Under the pieces are notes generated by a model that had not been told where the DNA came from, made no database searches, and was given only the letters and a program-made list of their open reading frames with translations. Positions 45,970-55,928 of a DNA stretch of 64,000 nt are shown piece by piece. Each line of letters starts with the position of its first letter. The stretch's first letter is position 1. A program made the position numbers and the translations under genes. This DNA is from Zingiber officinale (lineage: Eukaryota > Streptophyta > Magnoliopsida > Zingiberales > Zingiberaceae): NCBI RefSeq assembly GCF_018446385.1, contig NC_055992.1, positions 57,054,799 through 57,118,798 of the forward strand. The letters run 5' to 3'.

Positions 45970-47722
45970 TCAGGGATGATCATATTTCTGGAGAAATTCT
46001 CTCTAAAATATAGAATATGCTTGATGCCAATTTTGTTGTGAAACAGGGAGCTAACATAGTAGTACTATCTAGAGCTAATACTCAATCTACTTCTGAGTAT
46101 ACTGGTGTGGCTAACACAAATATAAATACAAGCAATTTGGCCTTTGATTTAAATGATGAAGGAAGTTACCTAGAAGATGAGGTTCAAAATCTTGGTACAA
46201 CACTTGTCGAATACTTTGATTCTACTTGGAGTGAGGAGGAAGAGCATCATATCCATATTTTAGAGGAATTACAATGCAATATAGATGTACAAAAGTTCTT
46301 AGCTGATGATATGCATATTCAATAAGTTGAATTCCCCCATAGCAATACAATGACTTAGAGGAAGAGTTTATAATTGTTGATGATCCAAATATTTGAATTC
46401 TCGATTGTTACAAAGGCCTATTGGAGAGGCAAGAGATAAGGATGAATTTTATGTTGGATAGATTTTTCCTTCTCGACAAGAGTTTAAGAATGTACTTATG
46501 AAGCATACCGTGAATAAAAATATGAGATATGACCCAGTTGAAACCTGGATAAATAAAGTAAAAGCAGTCTGCTTTAACCAACCATGTACATGGAGAGTGG
46601 TTGGGATGCGTGATTTGGAGTTTAGGGTTACAAAATATGTAAAGGAACACCAGTGTAGCACCGTAAAGGAAAGTGTTGATCATCAAGTTTGTTCTTCCTC
46701 ATTTGTAGCATCTTTTATTAAAGAGCAATTTGTTTCTAATGAATAGTACAAACCAAGTATGATTATATTTGATATAAAAGCTAGGTTTGGTGTGACCATA
46801 TCATGCAGAAAAGCATACATAGCTTGGGAGAAAGCGATGAAAAAGGTGGTTAGAGATTATGATGAAGCATATAGAGATCTTCCACTATATCTGCGTGAGT
46901 TGAGAGTCAAGGATCCTGAAACTTATGTGACACTACACAAGAATGGTAACAATAAGTTCCAGCGATGTTTTTGGGTTTTGGTACATGTCGAAGAGTATTT
47001 AGGTTGTATCTAATCAAATTGATTGGAATTGATGCCACACATCTAAGAGAAAAGTATCCAGATGTGTCGTTAATGGCTACAGTGATCGATGGTAATGGGA
47101 ATGTCCTCCCAGTTACCTTTGGAATCACTGAAGTTGAATGTCCTCCCAGTTACCTTTGGAATCACTGATGCATGGGAGTGGTTTTTGGATCATACAAACA
47201 GATTCTTAGCTATCGATGCACAGTCAATGAGCGTAGTATCTGATAGGCATCATGGCATTATATCAGCAGTCAGGAAAGTCTACCCAACCGCCCATCATGT
47301 TTTTTGTTGTTACCACATGTCTTACAACATGATAACAGATACTAGAAGTAAGTTATCTTTAGGCTTATTTTGGGTAGCAATATGAGCAAACATAACACTG
47401 CGGTATGATCTCATAATGCGGTCCATGCTTGAAAAACATCCAAATGCCCATAAGTGGCTTCAAAACATTGGCCCTAAAGATGGTCTAATGCACACTTTAG
47501 TGGGAGAAGGTACATAATACTAACCTCTAATTATGTAGACAGTTTAAATACTTTGTTTAAGTATACACGTGAACTTCCCATAAACATGTTAATTGATAAT
47601 ACCAAAAGAAAAGTAACTCAATAGTTCTATAATCGGAGGGAGGGAGGCTCGAAATGGGAGGGTGTTTTGACACTAATGCTACTATAGATATGGATTCAAG
47701 GAGAGATAAAGCTAGATCATAT
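45970..47722 (+). pseudogene. Mutator-like (MULE) transposase remnant
   Basis: An acceptor-like TGATTTTTCAG (45965-45975) precedes an acidic N-terminal region (to 46325). Next come a MuDR-type DNA-binding region with C/H residues (CTWRVVGMRDLEFRVTKYVK EHQC split across 46588-46660) and the transposase core: GIDATHLREKYPDVSLMATV with the first catalytic Asp, TFGITDAWEWF, VVSDRHHGI with the second Asp, and AHHVFCCYH. It continues with NILTSNYVDSLNTLFKYTRE to about 47715. Frameshifts near 46745, 46975 and 47385 and a 37-bp tandem duplication (47099-47172) break it. It ends at 47722, where copia element H is inserted. Confidence 0.85.
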
Positions 47723-47839
47723 TGTTGGTGTGGTTAGCACTAACAGTCTAACTCAAGTTTTGATGAATGACAAAATTAGGTTAAGTTAGTTTCATTGTTA
47801 TCTAACACTCTGAACGAGTGTGCAAGAGAAGCCTAGACA

Positions 47840-48030
47840 GGTCGACGGGTTGACCTGATGTCTGGCACAAAGCCCAGCTAGGTCGACGGGCCGACCGGAT
47901 AGCTGGCACAAAGTCCAAACTGGTCGATAGGCTGACCGAACGTTTGGCACGAAGTCCAGCTAGGTCGACGGGCTGACCAGATAACTGACACGAAGCCCAG
48001 ACAGGTCGAAGGGCTGACCGGACGTCTAGT
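47840..48030. repeat. 41-bp tandem repeat, five copies, in U3 of H
   Basis: GGTCGA starts at 47840, 47881, 47922, 47963 and 48004, exactly 41 bp apart. Each unit pairs GGTCGACGGGCTGACC, an imperfect palindrome, with a TGGCAC(A/G)AAGYCCAG block. Confidence 0.92.
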
Positions 48031-48281
48031 AGGTAAGTGAAGGTAACTCACTGGAGGGCAGTGACTGTGAGGATGTGTTCCCGGGAAGGGAACATTAGGC
48101 ACCGGTCCGACTTAGATCCATTTCGGATATCTAAGTCGAGATCGTGACTAGATTCCGGTCTCGAGGAGATGGAATCTAATTACTACTCTATTCTTTAACT
48201 GTGCTAACACTTTATTTTGCAGGGTAGTTTGTATTTTGCCTCGGACTAACTCTTTTTTGCAGGTTGCTGAAAAGTGGAGGT

Positions 48282-48424
48282 CCGGGCGCCCGGAAGGGAT
48301 CCGGGTGCCCGGAATGCAAAATCTATCACCAACGAGCTTCACCACGTGGAGCGCCCTGGTTGGCTTGGCTACATCACATTCAGGGCGCCTGAAGGGATCC
48401 AGGTGCCCCGAACCTCCTATATAA
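48282..48424 (+). promoter_or_regulatory. GGCGCC palindrome pairs and TATA box of H
   Basis: CCGGGCGCCCGG (48282-48293) is followed 19 bp later by CCGGGTGCCCGG (48301-48312). A second pair with cores GGCGCC (48384) and GGTGCC (48402) is 18 bp apart. TATATAA follows at 48418-48424. This is the same plan as in J, F and G but with a different flanking sequence. Confidence 0.8.
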
Positions 48425-48779
48425 GGAGGGTAAAGGCTGGAGCCAGAGAAGAACAACAAACGATCTGCTCTCCTGTGCTCCTGCGACGCTCTTCCGACAA
48501 AGTGCTACTGTTTTCTTTTTCAAATTATTGTCGGTACTCTTTCCTTAAAAGCATTTGTACTTAAAACTTGTAATATTTTATGAATTGCTAGTGGATTGCC
48601 CAATGTAAGCACTCGACGAGTACATGCCTTGGAATAGGAGTCGACATAGGCTCCAAACCAAGTAAATTGATTCTGTGTTAGAGTTGTTGTGTTTTTTTTG
48701 CTTATTCCGCTACGTACTTACTCGAATTTTTTTAAAAATCACTATTCACCCCCCTCTAGCGAATTCTCAATCCAACAAG

Positions 48780-48791
48780 TGGTATCAGAGC
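48780..48791 (+). promoter_or_regulatory. Primer-binding site of element H
   Basis: TGGTATCAGAGC two bases after the LTR. The leader (48792-49056) is T-rich and holds no gene. Confidence 0.95.
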
Positions 48792-49056
48792 AGGTACCGC
48801 TCTGATTTGGTGCAACCACCAATTCGACAGGGGTGGAATTCTTTTCTATTTTTTTTTGGTTCATTTTTTTCTTTTGGTTTTTTTCATAATATTCCAAACT
48901 AGTATTATTACCTTTTTAGAATTTTTTATTGTAATTTAATCTGAATTGGTGCAATACCAATTCAGTTGATTTCTTTTATTTTATTCCGCACTGCTTAATC
49001 CAAGACCAAGTCTTGGGACCCCTCGTCTATTTGTTTAATTGTGTGCAGGTTAAAAA

Positions 49057-49806
49057 ATGTCTCAAGTTGAAGGGTTCAGCACAGTACGCCCTCCCCTATT
49101 CAACGGGGATGATTTCCCGTACTGGAAGAAGCGGATGGAGGTCTACCTGAAGATAGATTTCGACCAATGGTTTAGCGTCACCAGAGGCTACAAGGTGTCG
49201 GTCGACAACTCCGGAATTCCACTGGACCCAGAACAGTTAACTCCGGACATGAAGAAAAAAGCGTCAACAGACTTCAAAGCACTCAACACGCTACAATGCG
49301 GACTAACGAAGGAAGAGTTGAACCAGGTAGGACCACATCAAAATGCTAAAGAGTTATGGGACAAGCTGATCGAACTACACGAAGGAACAAGCGACGCCAA
49401 GGTAACGAAACGCGACCTTCTTTTAAACAGATTATTTAATATTAAAATGTAGGAAGGAGAAACGGTGAGTCAGCTTCATGTAAAGATCAAAGACATCCTC
49501 AACAAACTCCATGCAATAGGACATCAAATGGAGAATCGCGATCTAATCAGGTATGCGTTAAACGCTTTTTCACGTAATAATTTGTGAGCATCTATCGTGG
49601 ATGCCTACAAATTTTCAAAAAAATTATCTAAGTTAAAATTAGATGAATTATTTTGTGAATTAGAATTACTCGAGCAAACTAACATCGGGACCAAGAAAGG
49701 TATTGCCTTATTTGCAGGTTCCTCCAAGGAAAGAACAAAGACCAAGTCTGAACATGAAGATGAATCTGACCAGGATTCTGAAGACGAAGAGTACCTGGTG
49801 AACCTG
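49057..49806 (+). pseudogene. Copia Gag of element H, interrupted
   Basis: ATG 49057 begins a DUF4219/UBN2-type Gag: RPPLFNGDDFPYWKKRMEVY, AKELWDKLIELHEGTSDAKV, LLLNRLFNIKM, then TAG 49450-49452, EGETVSQLHVKIKDILNKL, ENRDLIRYALNAF, TGA 49584-49586, VDAYKFSKKLSKLKLDELFC and an acidic linker (EDESDQDSEDEEY). Both stops fit C-to-T or G-to-A changes (probable Gln and Trp codons). The zinc knuckle is missing because the CACTA element enters at 49807. Confidence 0.88.
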
Positions 49807-49825
49807 CACTACAACAAAATCGCTC

Positions 49826-50165
49826 ATAGACATCGGTTTTCCACCGGTGTCTATTTGATTTTCGACCGATGTCTATGAAGCCGATGTTAAAAGTTTGTCA
49901 TTTTAGACATCGGGTTAAAACCGGTGTAGTATCACTTAACGACACCGGTTTTCGAATCGGTTATTAACCGGTGTAGTATCACTCAACGACACCGTTTCAT
50001 ACACGGTGTAAAACCGATGTAATATTGTATGTTAATAACACCAGTTTTGGCAGCGGTAAATGACCGATGTAATATTACTTTATAACACCGATTTTACATC
50101 GGTGGAAAACCGATGTAATATGTATTTTTTTTAACAGCACAGATTTGATTTTAAAACCGACAATA
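49826..50165. repeat. CACTA sub-terminal repeats
   Basis: Repeated motifs on both strands: GACATCGG, ACCGGTGTAGTATCAC, ACACCGG and ACCGATGTAATAT. They alternate in orientation over about 330 bp. In CACTA elements such arrays bind the TNPA-type protein. Confidence 0.85.
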
Positions 50166-50582
50166 ACAAAAAAAAAATACACAAATATTCACAAATTGTA
50201 CAAATATTCTTCATTCAATAATATCCATAAAATACACAAATATTCACAAATTATATAAATAATCTTTTTACAACAATATCCATAAAATACCCAAACATTC
50301 TTTTTACATCAAAAGCTAGCTAATAGATATCAAAATCAAGGTAGAACATTTTTTAACACATCAAGGTAGAACCGCACTTCAAATGTAATCTAGCATGCAT
50401 TCAGCCCACTCGAACTGCATTTCATCAATTTCAACTCTGGAGTATTTGAGATTTGTAAACTGTAAAAACACAAAAATCCACCCTATGTCAAATAACTAAA
50501 ACAAATGTGTACATGTATCAAATAAAAAATATAAGATCACAAGTGCTTGTCATAAACATGCTTACCAGCGTGTTGAAACCTA

Positions 50583-50668
50583 TTCTGTGAATGGTGGCTT
50601 CGAATGAACTTCACGAGCAAGGCCAAAATTTGCTATCTTCACAAAGTCCTTGGTTACCAATAAGTTCT
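50583..50668 (-). pseudogene. Captured exon of a CDK/MAK-type (MHK/CDKF-like) kinase
   Basis: The minus strand encodes [20 protein letters not shown] followed by VHSKPPFTE. This matches the activation-segment exon of plant MHK/MAK-like kinases, which have LLVTKD...K(V/I)ADFGLAREV. The magnesium-binding Asp of DFG is Asn here (NFG), so this copy could not be an active kinase. No other kinase exon is recognised near it. Confidence 0.7.
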
Positions 50669-50874
50669 CTGCAAAGGTCATAATCTAGTTTAATAAAATG
50701 CTAACTTCACCAGAATAATTATAGGTGCATAAATCACATTTAACAAAATAAATGCTAATCCTAGATAACAACGTTGTAGGAATAGATCTGTTAAGAGCAC
50801 ACAAATGAATCTTTATAGGGATATTTGGTTAAAAGCGGAACTAAAGAGGTACACCTACCTCCCATGTCAATAAG

Positions 50875-51240
50875 TCACTTCCTCGAGTTGGATATGGCTT
50901 TTGCAAATCTAGCTCCATATAGAAGGTGTAGAGTTTGATATCTTGAAGCTGCAAATCCAATCAGAAGTAGGATTAACGTGGTAAGCAAGACATTGAAAAT
51001 CCCATTAATAGACACATATTGGCCATGAGAACCCTTGTTCTTGTCATTGAAATAAGGTGGGGTAGTTGTCATGCCTCCCAAACTTGAATTAAAAGGATAT
51101 GGGAGAAGACCCCTAAATCCTTCATTTATCCATTGAACTTCCTTAATGTACGAAGGCATAAAAAATGAAGAAGGATAACGATGCCATTCACTTCCGATGC
51201 AAAGCATAGTCTCTGTGCATAAAGGCAAGCATTCTATCAA
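50875..51240 (-). pseudogene. Captured fragment of an ALG9-like mannosyltransferase gene
   Basis: The minus strand reads CIGSEWHRYPSSFFMPSYI and GFRGLLPYPFNSSLGG...PPYFNDKNK, the luminal block of ALG9-type alpha-1,2-mannosyltransferases, ER enzymes of lipid-linked oligosaccharide assembly (human ALG9 has a similar VGKEWYRFPSSF...EFRGQLPKPF). It then runs into a hydrophobic segment, FNVLLTTLILLLIGFAASR. In ALG9 proteins a similar hydrophobic segment precedes the luminal block, so exon order may be rearranged. A further piece on the same strand at about 51470-51560 (SVAASFYKAILA) may be another exon. The piece is too short to function. Confidence 0.6.
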
Positions 51241-52419
51241 ATTTAAAACTATAATCCAATCAATATAAAACTATAATCCAATCAAATTTACAGGCTATCG
51301 CTTCTGCATAATTTCCCTATTGTAATACAAGAGAACTATCAATTTCCAACTAGGGGCAAAGACAACAAAGAAGATGATAGACAAATTATATGACTTTCTT
51401 CTATTAAATGAGGCAATATGCAGTAACTCTCAAACTAGCAATGAAAAAGGCAGATATAGTACTCTACCTGTTGCCTGTATATAATAGCCAAGTTGTTGAA
51501 GGGCACAGATATCCCTGTTGTAACTGCTAAAATTGCCTTATAGAATGATGCAGCAACACTCATCATATTACTGCATGAAGAGAAGTTTCATTAAGGAACA
51601 AAAATAAACTATCCGCACAGTTGTCATCAAACATTTCTAAAGCTTACCAATCCATGTATATATATGTTGTCAAGGCTTGACAATGCTTGTGGATGGTTAG
51701 GTTGTAAAGCAAAGCATGACTTGGGAAATATTATTAAAATGAAGTTATTAACAAGGAAAAAAACAACTTGTTATTATCTCCCTAATTTCAGGATCATATG
51801 ATTCCAGTTTCAGAACTAAAATTCTTTCAAATGCGTAACATTCTGAACGGTTGGGTTTTTTCTGCAGTTGGGCCCTGTACTTCAAAAAACGGTAGAATCT
51901 TTTCGTCTCCTCCCTCCTACGGAAAATTATGTTCCCCCATTTAAGGACCCTTGGAGGTTTTGGTGACGACTACAATGTTTTGGTATGAAACCTTCCAACG
52001 TGTCTACAGATGACCTTCATTGTATTTTTTGTATATACCTTGCTTGGTGTTTGGATTTGTTTATGCAAGGAATGAGCACTGCATCATCTATTGGGGATCT
52101 TTAACCATGCTTTATTTCTGAAGCAACTACATTAGCACACTGGGTTACATTAGTTTGCTTTTTATTCTAGCATCTAAAGCAAAAGAAAGTACATAAAGGA
52201 TAGAGGATAAGGAATAACCATGACAAGAAACCAGGAAAATATATAATAACAGTAGTCCTTCAAAGACAATGAAAATAAAGTAACTAACTTAAATCTGAAG
52301 GTGATGCGTAAGTTCAAAAATCTTAATAAAATAAATTATAAGTCGACATAAAAGGATATAGCTTTACAAGTAATTTACAAATTATAGACAGTTTTAATTT
52401 AGAAACCTACTACAACACT
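51241..52419. other. CACTA interior, mostly unassigned
   Basis: Apart from the possible ALG9-type exon at 51470-51560 (minus), I recognise nothing. The composition is that of introns or filler DNA. Confidence 0.4.
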
Positions 52420-52614
52420 ATGTTAAAGGTTTATGCAGAAAATAAGCTGTTAAAGATTTTTCGAAGGCTGAAGGAGATGGGCTATGTCGGTAGAATGAAG
52501 CAATACGAAGCTTTGCTCCAGGCCTATGTGACTACCAAGACTCCAGTTTATGGCTTCAGGGATAGGATGAAAGCTGACAACATGTGCCTTAACAGGACTA
52601 TGGCACTTTTATAA
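52420..52614 (+). pseudogene. Captured fragment of a PPR protein
   Basis: The frame reads LLKIFRRLKEMGYVGRMKQY EALLQAYV and ends RDRMKADNM...NRTMALL. The helix-turn-helix spacing and the PPR-like YEALLQAYV segment indicate about two pentatricopeptide repeats from the C-terminal end of an organelle RNA-binding protein. No start region or other repeats are nearby. Confidence 0.6.
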
Positions 52615-52764
52615 GATTGAAAAAGATAAACTAATGTATAAAAGTTTAGTAGTGGTTAGCTTAGGGGTTCAAATGACCTCAATAGCACTGATCCAACTGC
52701 TAAGTGCTCATATCAAACTGCTTCTCCACTCATTAGCCTTGAGTACTCCAACCGCTGGGATCCA

Positions 52765-53591
52765 ATGACCGATGAGAGGAGCAGTATCGAGTCATCTCAA
52801 GAGGCTCCTCAGATCTATAGGTTTAACTTGGAGGAGATAGAATGTGCTACTCAGTACTTTTCGGAGGTGAATTTACTTAGCAAGAAAAGCAGCTTTGCGG
52901 CAACATACAAGGGGATACTACGCGATGGAACGGAGGTTGCAGTGAAGAGGATCAACAAGACTAGTTGCAAGTCAGAGGAAGCTGAGTTTCTCATGGGTTT
53001 GAAGGCATTGACATTGCTAAGGCATGAGAACCTAGTTGGATTAAGGGGCTTCTGTTATTCAAGAGCAAGAGGAGAGTGTTTCCTCATTTATGATTTTGTT
53101 GCAAATGGGAGTTTGTCGGAATATCTAGATGTCAAATGCGATGAGATTCACAAGGTCCTTGATTGGTCTGTAAGAGTTTGTATCATCAAAGGCATTGCTA
53201 AAGGTATTCTACTTGACCTATATGACTATTTATTTTCCTTCTCAGATAGCTATCATAATGAATATACTACTGTAACAACAACAGCAACAAACATTGATCA
53301 TTTAAGATGGAATTTCATCTTGTCATTTAACTACATTTGCACTTTGCCTTGAGGAATCCTAATTTGTTTGATTCTTACATAGGTATGGAATATCTCCACA
53401 GCGACAAACCTAGCAAGCCCTCCTTGCTCCATCAAAACATGTCATCGACAAAAGTCCTCATTGACCGCCATTTCAACCCCCTACTCTCCAGTTCTGCCCT
53501 GCACAAACTATTAGCAGACGATGCCATTTTCTCCTCTCTCAAAACAAGTGCTGCCATGGGCTACTTAGCCCCCGAGTACTCTACCAATTAA
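52765..53591 (+). pseudogene. Captured two-exon fragment of an LRR receptor-like kinase
   Basis: Exon 1 (from about 52765) encodes the juxtamembrane region and kinase N-lobe: YRFNLEEIECATQYFSEVNL, SSFAATYKGILRDGTEVAVK with the ATP-anchoring Lys, LRHENLVGLRGFCYS and FLIYDFVANGSLSEYLD, to GIAKG. A donor-like AAAG|GTATTC lies near 53202 and an acceptor-like TTCTTACATAG at 53372-53382. Exon 2 gives MEYLHSDKPSKPSLLHQNM, then KLLADDAIF and AAMGYLAPEYSTN. HQN replaces the catalytic HRD, which this atypical kinase subgroup also lacks. The LRR ectodomain and the C-lobe after APEY are missing. The splice sites and reading frame are well preserved. Confidence 0.78.
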
Positions 53592-54700
53592 AATAAATTA
53601 TAGTGGCAAATACTCTACCTGAGCAGGCTATCCAAAGCAAACCTTGTGGATGCAATAAATTATAGTGGCAAATACTCTACCAATTAAAATAAAGTAATCC
53701 AAAGGATTAAGTCTATGTCCAGAAACAATTAAGGTAATTTGATGTGCCTATATTGAAATTAATTACTATACAGATACATATGTACTCTGAAGGGGGGATA
53801 CACAGTGAATATAGCTCACCTTGCAATGCTTTAATCGGATGCAATCATATTTATCATCTCGAACCCATCTCACTGCTGGAGTGGTATTTCCTAAAGCACA
53901 GAATCGAGTGCCAACTGATTTGAACAGAAACTAAAATAATATTATGAGTAAAAACACTTACCCTCATCCTCCTCTAGTTTTGATTCCTCCACATGAAGCA
54001 ACTCCTTGACCCTTGCTTGATTCTCTGCACTTCCCAATCCAGTATCTAAAATAAGCACATCGCATCCTCTGAAACAATGTGTAAATGTATGTCAGAAAGA
54101 AGCAGGGTGGAATTAGGCATCGAAAACTGAATTAAAAAAAAAACCCCTAGAGGGTGGAAATTAAATTACAAAAACCTGGAGGAAATGAACATACAAAAGA
54201 AATGCTAACCATAGGTACGGCTCCCTTCTTTTAACATAACCATATTAAATTTATATTCTAACCTAAACCATCCAATATCTAAATTCCCATTAGATCTTCA
54301 AGGTTACAATCTTCCATAATCACCTAACATGAAACCTAAATGTCACTGAAACCATTTCAGATTCAGGTTAATCTTTATTTACAACATTCAATTACCCAAT
54401 ATAACAACTCTTATCCTTGTTAACTAGTAACACATCATACCCTTAACCTCCAACACCAGAACAAACAAATTCTTATTGACTCTGCCGTGGATCCAGCTCA
54501 AAACACACAGGATTCATTAGGTAACATCTACTACAACTAATGATCGCACAAGGGTAAGGAACAAGAACTAAACCGTACCTCAATCCCCTACAAACAGAAC
54601 ATTACATAGTGCATCTTCACTAGCCAGATCAAGAAGAAAGAATAACAAGAAGTCATCAAAACAACCTGTTAACAACAACAACAGATCGACCTCATTACCT
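53592..54700 (-). other. CACTA interior with two unassigned exon-like pieces
   Basis: On the minus strand, LGNTTPAVRWVRDDKYDCIR (about 53895-53825) and GCDVLILDTGLGSAENQARV followed by KELLHVEESKLEEDEG (about 54070-53960) are bordered by plausible splice signals and look like real exons. I cannot name the gene. The rest resembles introns. Confidence 0.4.
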
Positions 54701-55440
54701 CTGCACCCTTCAATCACCGGAGACGATCACTGATACGAAGAAGAGATCGATCCAACAGAGCTGTGGTGGTCGGGACCAAAATATCAGTCTCTGCTTCCCA
54801 GAAAGAACCAGCTGAATCAACACTAGAAAGGATCAAGGTTCGAATTCACAACCAAAACCAAACCCTTACCTCCAAGATCGAAGTTAGGGCAACGACTTGT
54901 TCTTGCCGACGAACAGGGACAGAGATCGGGAAGGAACAATGGTTGTTACCTCCTCCAAACAATCGATGCTGGCTTGATCCAACGCCGATGCCCTTGGTTC
55001 CCTCCCGACAGCCGGCGAAATCCACCGATCGAGATCCGTCGCCGTTGTTCACCGAGATTAGAGAAGGGAGGAAGGGATCGGGGAGAAAGAAGGTTCGGCT
55101 GTAACTAACCTCTCTTCCTCTCAACGCTCCAAGGTCCGCTCTTCGCCGGCGCCACCGAGAGAAGAAGAAATCGCAGGTCTCGGTCGCATGAAGTCCGAAG
55201 TCGCGAGAAGCAGAGGAAGAACAGAGGAGAAAGTCGGGGGAAAAGAAAAGGCTTCGGCGCTTTATAGAGAGGTTAACCCCAAACCCCATCCTCAACCTTT
55301 AGCAATCAGACGATTAAGAAGAATGAAAAGAGGAAACGAGAGGTTTTGAAGATGACCGTGTACCCGGCAAGCGAAGAGGCCGAGAAGGAGAAAATGAAGC
55401 ACGGAGAGCCTTTATGCCTGCAATTTTAGGGTTTTAACAG
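54701..55440 (-). promoter_or_regulatory. Captured promoter and 5' exon of an unassigned gene
   Basis: A GC-rich block flanked by AT-rich DNA has a TATA box on the minus strand (CTCTATAAAGCGCC, about 55269-55256), followed by a CT-rich leader. It probably supplies the 5' end of the gene whose exon-like pieces lie at 53825-54070. The long open frame at 54846-55295 (minus) includes the TATA region and is not a convincing protein. 55441-55928 is G/A-rich and holds no recognised gene. Confidence 0.45.
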
Positions 55441-55928
55441 GCAGACATACTTCGTTATTCTTGTACTGCACTTGATCTCTTTGCTTCAGAAGAAGGAGAC
55501 CCCTTTACACAAGATCAGAGATCTCGGTGTTGTTCTCTCTTCCTTCGGATTCCCTCATGTTGCCGACCAACCGTGCCATGGTGGTCGTGGGCGTCCTCTA
55601 GCTGTTCGGATCTTGTCGGCCCCTATCTTAACCGGGAAGAGCGAAGAGAGGAAGGAGGAGGAGGAAGAGAGGATCGAACGAGGAGGCAGAATGGAACTAC
55701 GATTTTGCTTAGGATCGAAGCAGGTGGTTTTGATCCTAATCGGGAGAGGAAGGGCGTCGATCCAAGAAGGGGAAGAGATTCAAGAAGGGGAAGAGGGAGA
55801 TGAGGCTGAGAAAGATGGTCGGAGGTTTAGGTTTAGGCTGAGAGAGATGGTCGGATGGTCGGATGTTTAGGTTTCGGTTTAGGTTATCGCGAGAGAGATG
55901 GTCGCGCGGAGGAAGGGGCGGGATAAAG

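Larger units (their letters stand above)
47723..48777 (+). repeat. 5' LTR of copia element H
   Basis: It is 1055 bp, with TGTTGG and CCAACA ends. Distal U3 has five copies of a 41-bp repeat. Proximal U3 has CCGGGCGCCCGG-type palindromes, then TATA box TATATAA (48418-48424). It ends in the CACCCCCCTCTAGCG block seen in related LTRs. The open frames at 47878-48102 and 48148-48564 are not supported as genes. Confidence 0.92.
47723..49806 (+). mobile_element. Copia element H, 5' part
   Basis: It has an LTR (47723-48777), primer site (48780-48791), leader and gag (49057-49806). It is inserted into the MULE remnant and then cut by a CACTA transposon. The rest of H is beyond the CACTA element and outside the window. 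Confidence 0.9.
49807..55928 (+). mobile_element. CACTA transposon with captured host gene fragments (left part)
   Basis: It starts with CACTACAACAAAA, a canonical plant CACTA terminus, directly inside the H gag. Sub-terminal repeats follow (49826-50165): ACATCGG, ACACCGG and their complements in both orientations, typical transposase-binding arrays. No transposase is seen. Pieces of at least four unrelated host genes lie inside on both strands. No TTTTGTTGTAGTG right end is found before 55928, where gypsy element K interrupts, so the right part lies outside the window. Confidence 0.82.

Noticed and set aside
54846..55295. 149-codon minus-strand frame in the CACTA interior
   Set aside because: It starts at or upstream of the likely TATA box and spans a GC-rich leader. 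It is better explained as captured promoter and 5' untranslated sequence.
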